From Sulfurimonas sp. (GTDB lineage Bacteria; Campylobacterota; Campylobacteria; Campylobacterales; Sulfurimonadaceae), in assembly GCA_030247515.1 (NCBI GenBank), contig JAOTSA010000004.1, positions 1 to 48,483 on the forward strand: a stretch of 48,483 nucleotides of DNA. Reading direction: 5' to 3'. Both the position numbers and the translations under genes were made by a program. The notes below the pieces were generated by a model. That model ran no database searches, was not told where the DNA came from, and was given only the letters and a program-made list of their open reading frames with translations. Below are positions 17,861 to 26,524 of the stretch, piece after piece (position 1 is the stretch's first letter; each line of letters begins with the position of its first letter).

Positions 17861-18583
17861 ATGAGAGAGAAGTTTTTACTATTTTTACTGCCTGTTTATG
17901 TTATAGGTTTTTTTTCTGGGTGTACTGCGAACTTAACAGAGCCAAAGATTGATTTTGAACCTCCTGCGTACGTGGAGCAGATGCCCTCACGTGAGGATAA
18001 AAAAGATTTCACTTCCACTGGAAGTATCTTTGGTCAGGGGGATAACCCTCTTTTTTCAGACCATAAAGCAATGCATGTCAATGATATCGTCACCGTGGTT
18101 ATCTCTGAGACGGCGAAGAGTTCAAACAGCGGTTCAAAACAGTTGAGTGAGAGTGATTCGCTAGGTCTTGGTGGTGGTGCTTTTACTTCTACGGGTTCAA
18201 ACTCTGTAGTAAATTCTGCGGTTAACAAGCTAAACGGTATAGCTAATGTTGGTTTCAATGCAGGTTCTCAGAGCGCATATCAGGGTAAAGGAAGTGCTAC
18301 CAAAGATGCCTCTTTTGCAACGACTGTTTCAGCGAGAATTGTCAAAGTTTTGGAAAACGGGAACTATTTTATCTCTGGAAGCAGAGAGATTCTCATAGAT
18401 GACCAAAAGCAGATTATTCAGATAGGCGGCGTAATACGCCCTTATGATATAGACCAGAAAAACATGATTAACTCTTCACAAATGAGTGAAGCAAAAATTC
18501 TTTATAAAACACAAGGGGATGTGGATCGTGCTACAGAACAAGGGTGGGGGTCAAAAATTGTTCAATCTGTTTGGCCGTTTTAG
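17861..18583 (+). CDS. flgH: Flagellar L-ring protein FlgH
   Basis: This 240-residue lipoprotein has signal lipobox FSGC with the lipidated Cys at about residue 21. Family features are GSIFGQGDNPLFSDHKAMHVNDIVTVVISETAKSSNS and the C-terminal block GNYFISGSREI...QIGGVIRPYDI. FlgH forms the outer-membrane L-ring of the flagellar basal body. It is preceded by a sigma-54-type promoter. A secreted transglutaminase-like gene begins within or just before its 3' end and is probably co-transcribed. Confidence 0.95.
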   Translation: MREKFLLFLLPVYVIGFFSGCTANLTEPKIDFEPPAYVEQMPSREDKKDFTSTGSIFGQGDNPLFSDHKAMHVNDIVTVVISETAKSSNSGSKQLSESDSLGLGGGAFTSTGSNSVVNSAVNKLNGIANVGFNAGSQSAYQGKGSATKDASFATTVSARIVKVLENGNYFISGSREILIDDQKQIIQIGGVIRPYDIDQKNMINSSQMSEAKILYKTQGDVDRATEQGWGSKIVQSVWPF

Positions 18584-19976
18584 CCTTTTACTGCTGCTTG
18601 TATCTGTAACGCTAAATGCACAGCAAAGTTTTAAAGATTTTAAGCAGACGCAAGTAGAGTCTTTTAAGAGTTACAAAGATGAGCGAGATAAGGCATTTGA
18701 AAAATACCTTAAGCAGGAGTGGAGAGCGTTTAGCGAACAAAAACCAACTCCATTTTATGAAGAGCCAAAACCTCTTGAAATCACTCCTGCAACTCCGCAA
18801 GTTCAAACTCCAGTTGGTCCAAAGGTTTATCTTCAAATCAGAGAGGATTTAAACGAATCTGTTGTTGAGACAAAACCGCAAAGTATCAAGCCTCAAGCGT
18901 TAGTTTTTGATTTTTTTGGAACAAAACTGGCGTTTGATGTTGCTGAGAATCTTAAAAAAAGCAACTTTAATCCGCAAAATCAGAGCGGTATAACAAACTT
19001 TTTTACAGTGGCGGCTTCAAGTGAGTATGAGACGCTTGTAAGTGAGATTGAGAATGTAGCCAAAGAGATGGAACTCAACGACTGGGGAGTTTATCTTTTG
19101 GTGACAAAAATTTCGCAAAAGGTGTTTTCAAACCACGATAACGCAAACCTCCTAAGCTGGTTTTTGCTGAACAAACTAGGGTATGCAGTCAAAATCGGTT
19201 TGGCAAACGGACATACACTTTTGATGCACTATGCACAAAAAACTATCTATGCCACACCTCGGTACAGTTTTAGCAACAAAAACTACTATGTTGTTGCAAA
19301 CTATGCAAAAGGGGGCGTGGGAAAAATTTTTTCTTATGAACAAGAGTATCCAAATGCGACTAAAGAGCTTGACCTCTCTTTGGAGAGGCTTCCAAAGTTT
19401 GCTACAAATGCACAACAAAAATCACTGAAATTCTCTTTGCATGGAGAGAGCTACAGTGTCGCATTTAGCTACAACAAAAACTTGATAGACTTTATGGCAA
19501 CGTACCCTCAAGCTGATTATGAGACCTTTTTCAATACGCCGCTTGACAAAAATACGTTAAATGATTTAAAGGTTGCTTTCAAAGAGTATGTCGGCGGAAA
19601 AAAAGCTAGTGAAGCAATCAATTTTGTACTTCATTTTGTGCAAAATGCTTTTAAGTATCAGCAAGACGGTGAGCAATTTTCACGAGAAAAAGTGATGTTT
19701 GCGCAAGAGACGCTTTACTATGACAAGTCAGACTGTGAGGATAGAGCGGTTCTTTTTTCTTCTCTTGTAAAAGAGTTTTTTGGCATCAATGTCGTGGGTG
19801 TAAAATACAAAGACCACATGGCGACGGCACTTTACATCCCTCTTGATGGCGATAATGTGACAGTAAAATCCAAAAAGTTTGTTATCGCCGACCCAACATA
19901 CATGAATGCAACGGTTGGGATGAGTATGCCAAAATATAGAGCCATCAAACCTCAGGAGTATATTGTTGTAAGGTAG
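18558..19976 (+). CDS. Exported transglutaminase-like cysteine protein downstream of flgH
   Basis: The frame extends 5' to an ATG at 18486, but that would overlap flgH by 98 nt. Other starts are ATG 18519, GTG 18528 and TTG 18558. TTG 18558 was chosen because the signal peptide LFGRFSLLLLLVSVTLNAQQ begins there and a G-rich site precedes it. The choice is uncertain. The mature part has a charged N-terminal region, a middle domain, and a C-terminal transglutaminase-like domain. That domain has a candidate triad: Cys393 (SDCEDRA), His420 (YKDHMATAL) and Asp445 (IADPTYM). It may process or link envelope or flagellar proteins. The last 32 nt overlap the converging SulP gene. Confidence 0.7.
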   Translation: MFNLFGRFSLLLLLVSVTLNAQQSFKDFKQTQVESFKSYKDERDKAFEKYLKQEWRAFSEQKPTPFYEEPKPLEITPATPQVQTPVGPKVYLQIREDLNESVVETKPQSIKPQALVFDFFGTKLAFDVAENLKKSNFNPQNQSGITNFFTVAASSEYETLVSEIENVAKEMELNDWGVYLLVTKISQKVFSNHDNANLLSWFLLNKLGYAVKIGLANGHTLLMHYAQKTIYATPRYSFSNKNYYVVANYAKGGVGKIFSYEQEYPNATKELDLSLERLPKFATNAQQKSLKFSLHGESYSVAFSYNKNLIDFMATYPQADYETFFNTPLDKNTLNDLKVAFKEYVGGKKASEAINFVLHFVQNAFKYQQDGEQFSREKVMFAQETLYYDKSDCEDRAVLFSSLVKEFFGINVVGVKYKDHMATALYIPLDGDNVTVKSKKFVIADPTYMNATVGMSMPKYRAIKPQEYIVVR

Positions 19977-21594
19977 TGGCACGTGAGAGTGCTTTTGTAA
20001 AAGAGCTGAGGATATTTTCTCTTCCAACCAACGAGACAACCCCGCCTTTGTAAAGGTCTCTAAAAACACCCTCCTGCACGCCTGAGAGGACTATTTTTAC
20101 CCCTGCATGCTGTAAGATTTTAATCATCTCTTCAAAGTTATGCAGAGCCGTTGCATCGACAAAAGGGACATGGCGCATACGGATGATGAGGATTTGGCTT
20201 TGAAAGCCTATATTTTTAATGATTTCAGAATACTGTTTTGCAGAGGCAAAAAAGAGCGGACCGCTTATCTCGTAGATGCTTATGCCCTCTGGAACATCTG
20301 AGTAGTCCTCAAGCACATCGCTATCCACACGAGATGGGGTGTTTATGCCGATATCCGCCATTCGTTTCATAAAAAGAAGCGAGGAGAGTACAACACCTAT
20401 CTGAATGGCAGCCGTCAAATCGACAAACACCGTGAGCAAAAAGGTGCTAAGTAGAACTATGATGTCAAATGGAGAGGCTCTAAGTATGGAGACAAAAGAA
20501 CGCCATTCGCTCATATTGTAAGAAACCACGATAAGAATTCCCGCCAAACAAGCCATCGGGATAAGTTTTGCGTAGCTTGCGAACAAAAGCATAATCAAAA
20601 GAAGTGTGAGCGCATGAACTATGCCTGCTATGGGCGTTCGTGCGCCGTTTTTGACATTGGTGGCAGTTCTGGCAATCGCTCCCGTTGCGGCGATACCCCC
20701 AAAAAACGGAGTAACGACATTGGCTATGCCTTGCGCTATAAGCTCTGTGTTTGAGCGGTGTTTTGCGCTTATCATACCGTCTGCTACAACCGCCGAGAGA
20801 AGAGACTCAACACCTCCAAGAAGAGCGATGGTTAGAGCAGGGGCGATGTACATGTGGAGCGTGCTAAATTCTACGGATGGGAGTGCAAAACTAAAACTGC
20901 TGGGAATTTCGCCAAAAAAAGATTCGATTGTTGTTACTGGGATAGCAAATATTTGAACTATAAGCGTTATAAGTATGATGGCGAGAAATGAGCCTGGGAT
21001 TTTTGTTGTGATATGTTTTGAGTAGATAGTTATAAGAATAGTTGTGATGGTAATGCCTATGGCGTGAAAGTTGACCTCGCTAAGGTGTGAGAAGTAAACC
21101 ATCCATTTTTCATAAAATTCTGATGGGAGTTTTTCAAGTGGCAATCCAAGCGCATCTTTTATCTGGGTAGAGAAGATAACCACCGCAATACCGCTTGTAA
21201 AGCCCACGATAAGCGGATGTGGAAAGTATTTGAGAAGATTGCCAAGGCGTAAAAGCCCAAAAACAATCAAAATGACCCCAGCCATCATAGTAGAGACCAT
21301 CAAACCATCCACACCGTACTGCTCAACTATGGCATAGAGAATGACGATGAACGCTCCCGTCGGACCGCCGATTTGAACTCTGCTTCCGCCCAAAAAGGAG
21401 ATGATAAAACCCGCAACAATGGCGGTAATTAGCCCTTTTTCAGGCGATACACCAGAAGCTACCGCAAAAGCGATAGAGAGAGGAAGAGCAACGATGCCAA
21501 CCACGATACCCGCAAAGATATCGGTAACAAGCTGCTCTTTGCTAATGCCAGATTTGAGCAGAGTAAAAAGTTTGGGTTCGAAAAGTTTGCTCAT
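19945..21594 (-). CDS. SulP-family anion transporter with STAS domain
   Basis: The protein has 549 residues. About 10-12 membrane helices (about 20-410) carry SulP signatures: DIFAGIVVGIVALPLSIAFAVASG, a GGPTGAF motif, and GLLRLGNLLKYFPHPLIVGFTSG. A cytoplasmic STAS domain follows at about 430-540, with RMRHVPFVDATALHNFEEM. SulP proteins move sulfate, bicarbonate or other anions. With a carbonic anhydrase gene elsewhere in the window, bicarbonate is an option, but the sequence does not decide. It starts one base after the valS stop on the same strand, so it is probably co-transcribed with valS. Confidence 0.9.
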   Translation of the reverse strand: MSKLFEPKLFTLLKSGISKEQLVTDIFAGIVVGIVALPLSIAFAVASGVSPEKGLITAIVAGFIISFLGGSRVQIGGPTGAFIVILYAIVEQYGVDGLMVSTMMAGVILIVFGLLRLGNLLKYFPHPLIVGFTSGIAVVIFSTQIKDALGLPLEKLPSEFYEKWMVYFSHLSEVNFHAIGITITTILITIYSKHITTKIPGSFLAIILITLIVQIFAIPVTTIESFFGEIPSSFSFALPSVEFSTLHMYIAPALTIALLGGVESLLSAVVADGMISAKHRSNTELIAQGIANVVTPFFGGIAATGAIARTATNVKNGARTPIAGIVHALTLLLIMLLFASYAKLIPMACLAGILIVVSYNMSEWRSFVSILRASPFDIIVLLSTFLLTVFVDLTAAIQIGVVLSSLLFMKRMADIGINTPSRVDSDVLEDYSDVPEGISIYEISGPLFFASAKQYSEIIKNIGFQSQILIIRMRHVPFVDATALHNFEEMIKILQHAGVKIVLSGVQEGVFRDLYKGGVVSLVGRENILSSFTKALSRATTLQQYTPEV

Positions 21595-21595
21595 T

Positions 21596-24223
21596 TTAGT
21601 TTTGCAGTGAGTGTAGCTGCTCTCTTACTTTTGTCTGCTTATCCTGCGCATCTGCCAAAAGTTCACGGTTTTTTGCCAAAACATCCTCTGGCGCATTTGC
21701 GACAAAGCGTTCATTGCTCAACATACCGCCGATTTTGTCTATCTCTTTTTGGAGTTTTTCATCCTGTTTTGTAAGACGGCTGATGATAGGAGCAAGGTCG
21801 ATGCTCTGTGTCGGGATGAATGTTTCGCACTTTTGAGAGATGTCGCTTATAGCATTTTCCACTTTAGCGTCTGTAAACTCCACAACTTCCACTTTTGCAA
21901 GTCTTGAGATAAATGGTCTCATCGACTCTTGCTCTTTCTCGGAGATGCCCTCCATCTTGACATAAGCTTTTTCTATCTTCTGGTTTGCTAGGTCAACCAA
22001 AACTTTGGCACGGCGGATAGATACGATAGCATCCATGATAAGCTCAAATTTCGCCTCATCCCTCTCTCGTTTTTTTGTTTTAAACGGATACTTCATAAGC
22101 ATAATCGACTCACCGCTCTCTAAGCTTGTACCTGAGAGTTCATGATAAAGATACTCTGTGATGAAGGGCATAAACGGATGCAGAAGCTTCATCGCCTCTT
22201 TAAAAATCGCTCCAAGCTCAACTATCGCACCTTTGTCTGCCTTGCTAAGTTCAATCCCCCAGTCGCAGAACTCGTTCCATAAAAAGCGGTAAAGCACCGT
22301 TGCAGCATCGTTAAATCTGTACTCATCCATACACGCACGAACCTCAAGTGTAGCCATGTTGAGGCGAGAGAGCATGTATCTTCCAAGGTCGCTCTCAACA
22401 CAAAAACCTCTCAAATCAGGGAATGTTTCAACATTCATTTGAAGGAATTTTGCCGCATTGTAGAGCTTGTTTGTAAAGTTGCGGTTTTGCTCCAGCTTCT
22501 CCGTGCTCATGCGGATGTCACGCCCTTGTGCCGCAGAGATGGCAAGAGTGAAACGGAGTATGTCGGCACTGTACTTCTCAACCATGTCAAGTGGGTCGAT
22601 AACATTGCCTTTTGATTTGCTCATCTTCTGTCCATGCTCATCACGAACGAGTGCGTGAAGGTAGATGTGGTTAAAAGGAAGTTCGCCAATGAAGCTCTCG
22701 CCCATCATCATCATTCTCGCCACCCAGAAAAAGAGGATGTCAAAGCCCGTGATAAGAAGCGAATTTGGATAAAAATCTTTCATATCTTGTGAAGTGAAAA
22801 GCTTGTCCATATCTACATCGCCGTTACCCCAGCCAAGAGTTGAAAACGGCCAGAGTGCGGAGCTGAACCAAGTATCTAGCACATCTGGGTCTTGCGCTAT
22901 GTTTTTTGAAGCACATTTTGGACACGCATGCTCTGCATCCTTAAGACTTGCCCACTCATGGTCGCAATCGCCGCAGTAAAAAACAGGGATTTGATGTCCC
23001 CACCAAAGCTGACGGGAGATACACCAGTCACGCAAATCTCCCATCCAAGAGTTGTAGGAGTTTATCCAGTGCGGCGGGAAAAATTTTGCTTCGCCGTTGT
23101 TTGTTTTCTCTATCGATTTTTTAGCCACTTCGCTTCTAACAAACCACTGTTTTGAGATGTAAGGCTCAACTACATTTTTACATCTGTAGCAGTGTCCCAC
23201 TTGATGTTTGTGGTCTTCGATTTTTACGATAAAGCCCTCATCTTGAAGTTTTTTGACGATAATCTCACGAGCTGCAAGTCTCTCTAGTCCTTGAAACTCC
23301 CCCGCATACTCGTTTAAAATCCCTTTTTCGTCAAAAACGGTAATGAACTCCAAATCGTGTCTTTTGCCCACTTCATAGTCGTTTTGGTCGTGTGCGGGAG
23401 TAACTTTTACCACGCCCGTTCCAAATGTCATATCGACATGCTCATCGGCGATGATGGCTACTTCTCTGCTTGTAAGCGGAAGTTTTACTTTTTTGCCTAA
23501 AAGATGTTTGTATCTCTCATCTTGGGGATGAACCATAACGGCGGTGTCGCCAAAGTAGGTTTCAGGTCTTGTGGTCGCAACTTCCACAAAACCGCTTCCG
23601 TCCGCAAACGGGTACTTTATATGGTAAAACTTGCCGTCATGGTCTTCATGCTCTACTTCTATGTCGCTAAGTGCGCCATCATGCGTACACCAGTTTACCA
23701 TGTAGTTTCCACGAACGATTAAACCTTGGTTGTAGAGATGAACAAACGCCTCTTTTACAGACTTTTGAAGCCCGTCATCCATGGTAAATCGCTCTCTCTT
23801 CCAAGCGGGACTTACGCCCATTTTGCGGAGCTGTGAGGTCATGATGCCTGCTGACTCCTCTTTCCACTCCCACGCTCTCTTTAAAAACGCTTCTCTGCCT
23901 ATCTCTTCTTTGGTTGTTCCCTCTGCAAGAAGCTGTTTTTCAACGACATTTTGCGTCGCAATGCCCGCATGGTCAGTCCCTGGTTGCCAAAGTGTTTTGT
24001 ACCCGTCCATTCTTTTATAACGAGTGATGATATCTTGAAGCGTAAATGTAAGGGCGTGACCGATGTGCAGGCGACCCGTGACATTTGGCGGAGGCATCAT
24101 GATGGAGAAATTTTTTCCCTCTTCTTGAATGGTTTTGTTGCCGTCCACCTCAAAGTAGCCTCTCTCTTCCCAAATTTTATAAAATTTATCTTCCGTAAGT
24201 TGCGGTTCGTAGCTGTTTGACAT
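21596..24223 (-). CDS. valS: Valyl-tRNA synthetase
   Basis: This class I aminoacyl-tRNA synthetase has 875 residues. The HIGH motif is in PPPNVTGRLHIGHAL near residue 45, and the KMSKS motif in DEHGQKMSKSKGNVIDPLD. A zinc-like set CxxC...CPKC occurs in the middle (YCGDCDHEWA and HACPKCASKN). The editing domain carries TTRPETYFGDTAVMVHP. The C-terminus is a coiled-coil arm typical of ValS. It is divergent from rubrerythrin and followed by a SulP gene. Confidence 0.97.
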   Translation of the reverse strand: MSNSYEPQLTEDKFYKIWEERGYFEVDGNKTIQEEGKNFSIMMPPPNVTGRLHIGHALTFTLQDIITRYKRMDGYKTLWQPGTDHAGIATQNVVEKQLLAEGTTKEEIGREAFLKRAWEWKEESAGIMTSQLRKMGVSPAWKRERFTMDDGLQKSVKEAFVHLYNQGLIVRGNYMVNWCTHDGALSDIEVEHEDHDGKFYHIKYPFADGSGFVEVATTRPETYFGDTAVMVHPQDERYKHLLGKKVKLPLTSREVAIIADEHVDMTFGTGVVKVTPAHDQNDYEVGKRHDLEFITVFDEKGILNEYAGEFQGLERLAAREIIVKKLQDEGFIVKIEDHKHQVGHCYRCKNVVEPYISKQWFVRSEVAKKSIEKTNNGEAKFFPPHWINSYNSWMGDLRDWCISRQLWWGHQIPVFYCGDCDHEWASLKDAEHACPKCASKNIAQDPDVLDTWFSSALWPFSTLGWGNGDVDMDKLFTSQDMKDFYPNSLLITGFDILFFWVARMMMMGESFIGELPFNHIYLHALVRDEHGQKMSKSKGNVIDPLDMVEKYSADILRFTLAISAAQGRDIRMSTEKLEQNRNFTNKLYNAAKFLQMNVETFPDLRGFCVESDLGRYMLSRLNMATLEVRACMDEYRFNDAATVLYRFLWNEFCDWGIELSKADKGAIVELGAIFKEAMKLLHPFMPFITEYLYHELSGTSLESGESIMLMKYPFKTKKRERDEAKFELIMDAIVSIRRAKVLVDLANQKIEKAYVKMEGISEKEQESMRPFISRLAKVEVVEFTDAKVENAISDISQKCETFIPTQSIDLAPIISRLTKQDEKLQKEIDKIGGMLSNERFVANAPEDVLAKNRELLADAQDKQTKVREQLHSLQN

Positions 24224-24261
24224 GATTATTTACCTTGATTTTTCTGGTTTAAAAGTGCGCA

Positions 24262-24306
24262 ATTGTAGCTAAAATCGAGTGAGTATTTACTTATCGGAGC
24301 TACAAT
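24262..24306. promoter_or_regulatory. Mirror-image promoters of valS and rubrerythrin
   Basis: AGCTACAAT occurs twice, facing outwards: minus strand 24270-24262 (towards valS) and plus strand 24298-24306 (towards rubrerythrin). Each contains a TACAAT -10-like hexamer at a suitable distance from its gene (about 38 and 28 nt). The symmetrical AGC next to each hexamer could also be part of one operator. Confidence 0.4.
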
Positions 24307-24334
24307 CTAGCTCTATAAAATCAAAGGAGTTATC

Positions 24335-24832
24335 ATGCCAAATACAAAAGAGAATTTAGAAGTAGCATTTAGCGGAGAGAGCGGGGCATACCAGAAATAC
24401 AGTGCATTTGCAAAACAAGCTCAAAAAGACGGCTTTATAAACATCGCAAAGCTTTTTCGCACAACCGCAGAAGCGGAGAAAATCCACGCTGAGGGTCACT
24501 TAAAAGCGATGGAGAAAATAGGTTCAACACTTGAAAATCTTGAAGCGGCAATCGGCGGAGAGACTTATGAGTTTGAAGATATGTACCCGCCTATGTATGA
24601 GCAGGCAGTTGCTGAGGGACATAAAGCAAAGAAAATGTTTGGATGGGCGATGGAAGCTGAAAAAGTCCACGCCGAGCTTTACAAAAAAGCCCTTGAAGCA
24701 GTGCGTGAGGGAAGAGACCTTGATGAAGTAGGCATCTACCTCTGTCCTCTCTGTGGTTACATAGAGATAGGAGAGCCAACAGAGAACTGCCCAGTTTGTG
24801 GCGTAAAACCGTCTGGATTTGTGCAGATTTAA
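24335..24832 (+). CDS. rbr: Rubrerythrin
   Basis: This 165-residue non-haem iron peroxidase has an N-terminal four-helix ferritin-like domain and a C-terminal rubredoxin domain. Di-iron ligands appear in SGESGAYQKY, EAEKIHAEGH and MEAEKVHAEL, and the rubredoxin iron ligands as CPLCG...CPVCG. It reduces hydrogen peroxide in the cytoplasm of anaerobes and microaerophiles. The start has an AAAGGAG site. Transcribed alone, with a hairpin after the stop. Confidence 0.96.
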   Translation: MPNTKENLEVAFSGESGAYQKYSAFAKQAQKDGFINIAKLFRTTAEAEKIHAEGHLKAMEKIGSTLENLEAAIGGETYEFEDMYPPMYEQAVAEGHKAKKMFGWAMEAEKVHAELYKKALEAVREGRDLDEVGIYLCPLCGYIEIGEPTENCPVCGVKPSGFVQI

Positions 24833-24844
24833 GGGGTTGTGTTT

Positions 24845-24867
24845 GTGGTTACATTTATTGTAGCCAC
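24845..24867 (+). terminator. Hairpin after rubrerythrin
   Basis: GTGGTTACA pairs with TGTAGCCAC (one G-T wobble) over a 5-nt loop. A run of five T follows 7 nt later. It lies between the converging rubrerythrin and lpxA-like genes. Confidence 0.5.
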
Positions 24868-24878
24868 GCATCCACTTT

Positions 24879-25613
24879 TTAAAGATTGCTAGAAGCCACA
24901 AAAGAGGCTAGTTTTTTTATAAACTCGTTTGGGTTGGTGTCGGCTATCTCTTGAGCTAGTATCTTGTCCGCACCGTCTCCTAGTATCTTTTTGAAAACCG
25001 CTTTGATGTCTTCTATATCGCCTCTGTTTTCAAGTCTTCTTCTAAGACCTATGGCATTTAGTCCTTTGATGGTTGCTTTGTTGCCCTCTATGAGCATGAA
25101 AGGTGGGACGTCTTTGTCCACCACCGATGCCCCGCCTACCATCACGCCAGTGCCTATAGTGTTGTTTGCTTCTACCACGCTAAAACCGCCAAGGATAACT
25201 CTCTCTTCGCATTTGACATTCTCATAAAGTTTGACGGCGTTGGTTGCGATACAGTTTTCTGCCAGCTCCACACCGCCAAAAATCTGCACATATCCCATAA
25301 GAAAATTGTTTGCGCCGATGATGATTTTTCTGCTCTCTTTAGTTATATCTTGCGTACCAATCTGTACAAACTCTCTGATATGTGTTTTTTCTCCGATGTG
25401 AATCTCTGACTCTTCAGAACCTATAACGGCAAAGCTAAAAATCTTTACATCTTCATCTACTTGAAGCTTGCCTTTTAGGATGATGTTTGACTCTAAAGTA
25501 CATCCTGCTTTGAGTACGACATCTTTGCCGATAAAACAAAACGGACCGACGGTAACATCAGGTGCGATGGTTGCACCTGTTTCTATAATGGTAGTTGGAT
25601 GGATTTTTTGCAT
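24879..25613 (-). CDS. LpxA-like left-handed beta-helix protein lacking the catalytic histidine
   Basis: The 244-residue protein begins with hexapeptide-repeat turns (IHPTTIIETGATIAPDVTVGPFCFIG). The C-terminal part aligns with LpxA: IGANNFLMGYVQI, then VMVGGASVVDKDVPPFMLIEGNKATIKGLNAIGLRRR. LpxA transfers an acyl chain from ACP to UDP-GlcNAc (or the 3-amino form) in lipid A synthesis. The family motif NAHIAHDC, with catalytic His125 in E. coli, reads YVQIFGGV. The positions of His122, His144 and His160 also lack His. Either the fold is non-catalytic or it works differently. It is the last gene of the lpxB-gnnB-gnnA operon, and a functional lpxA may be elsewhere. Confidence 0.75.
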   Translation of the reverse strand: MQKIHPTTIIETGATIAPDVTVGPFCFIGKDVVLKAGCTLESNIILKGKLQVDEDVKIFSFAVIGSEESEIHIGEKTHIREFVQIGTQDITKESRKIIIGANNFLMGYVQIFGGVELAENCIATNAVKLYENVKCEERVILGGFSVVEANNTIGTGVMVGGASVVDKDVPPFMLIEGNKATIKGLNAIGLRRRLENRGDIEDIKAVFKKILGDGADKILAQEIADTNPNEFIKKLASFVASSNL

Positions 25614-26521
25614 TATTGACCTGCGATTTGGAGTGTGATGATACTATCTTCTATGGATGCTAAAGAGCCTCTCTCACCGCTATTTAGGTAGTCGATAAAT
25701 GCTTCAAGCTCATCATGAAGTGCGTTGCTTCTGCCAACAAAACAGTTGTTTGTAATATGTGCATTTGCATTGATATTGACACGTTCTGTAAGTGTTTGAG
25801 AGAGAAGATCGGCCTCAAAAAACTTGATTTTGCTATGTGCATCCGCTCTACATGCAACACTTATATTTCTTTTACGGTAAGGTGTGAGCCAGTTTGTTGC
25901 TATATCGCCGATAACGTTTCCATCAAGCTCAAACGCCAAAATAGCATTGTCTTCGTGTGTTTTATGAATCTTTTGGGACTTAAAGACAACGCTTTTTATT
26001 ATCTCTTTTTGCGTGATAAAGCGAATCAGGTCGCTATCATGCACGGAGAGGTCGGTTAAAATGCCAACGTCCGCTATACGTTCAGGAAAAGAGCCGCTGC
26101 GAACGATAGATATGGCAAGAATCTCATGCTCTTTTATCTCTTTCATAAGTGCTTTTACGACAGGATTGAAACGCTCTATATGTCCTACACAGCTCTTGAT
26201 ACCGCTCTTTTGCACTGTTTCAAGAAGCTCTTTCGCATCTGTAACACTTGAAGCGGCAGGTTTTTCGATGAAGATATCTACACCACGAGTGGCGCATTTG
26301 AGAGCAGCTTCTTTATGCAAAAATGTAGGTGTTGCAATGATGAGTGCATCTGGTTTTACTTCATCTAACATAGTCTCTAAATCATGAAAAAACGGCTCTT
26401 TAAATTCGCCGTTTTTTATAACATCACAAAGTGCGACAACCTCTGCACCGGCTACTTTTTTGAGCGTGTTATAGTGGTTTTTTCCCATAACACCAAGACC
26501 AAGAATGGCGATTTTTTTCAA
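25613..26521 (-). CDS. gnnA: Gfo/Idh/MocA-family oxidoreductase, probable GnnA (UDP-GlcNAc 3-dehydrogenase)
   Basis: The protein has 302 residues. The NAD(P)-binding Rossmann motif is [15 protein letters not shown]. The family dinucleotide/substrate block is [29 protein letters not shown], with the EKP motif. In Acidithiobacillus, Leptospira and Campylobacter jejuni, GnnA oxidises the 3-OH of UDP-GlcNAc and GnnB then aminates it, giving the UDP-2,3-diamino sugar for amide-only lipid A. Its neighbours gnnB-like, lpxB and lpxA-like match this role. A WbpB/WlbA-type uronate enzyme is an alternative for the fold. The gene overlaps the lpxA-like start by 1 nt. Confidence 0.75.
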   Translation of the reverse strand: MKKIAILGLGVMGKNHYNTLKKVAGAEVVALCDVIKNGEFKEPFFHDLETMLDEVKPDALIIATPTFLHKEAALKCATRGVDIFIEKPAASSVTDAKELLETVQKSGIKSCVGHIERFNPVVKALMKEIKEHEILAISIVRSGSFPERIADVGILTDLSVHDSDLIRFITQKEIIKSVVFKSQKIHKTHEDNAILAFELDGNVIGDIATNWLTPYRKRNISVACRADAHSKIKFFEADLLSQTLTERVNINANAHITNNCFVGRSNALHDELEAFIDYLNSGERGSLASIEDSIITLQIAGQ

Positions 26522-26524
26522 TGT

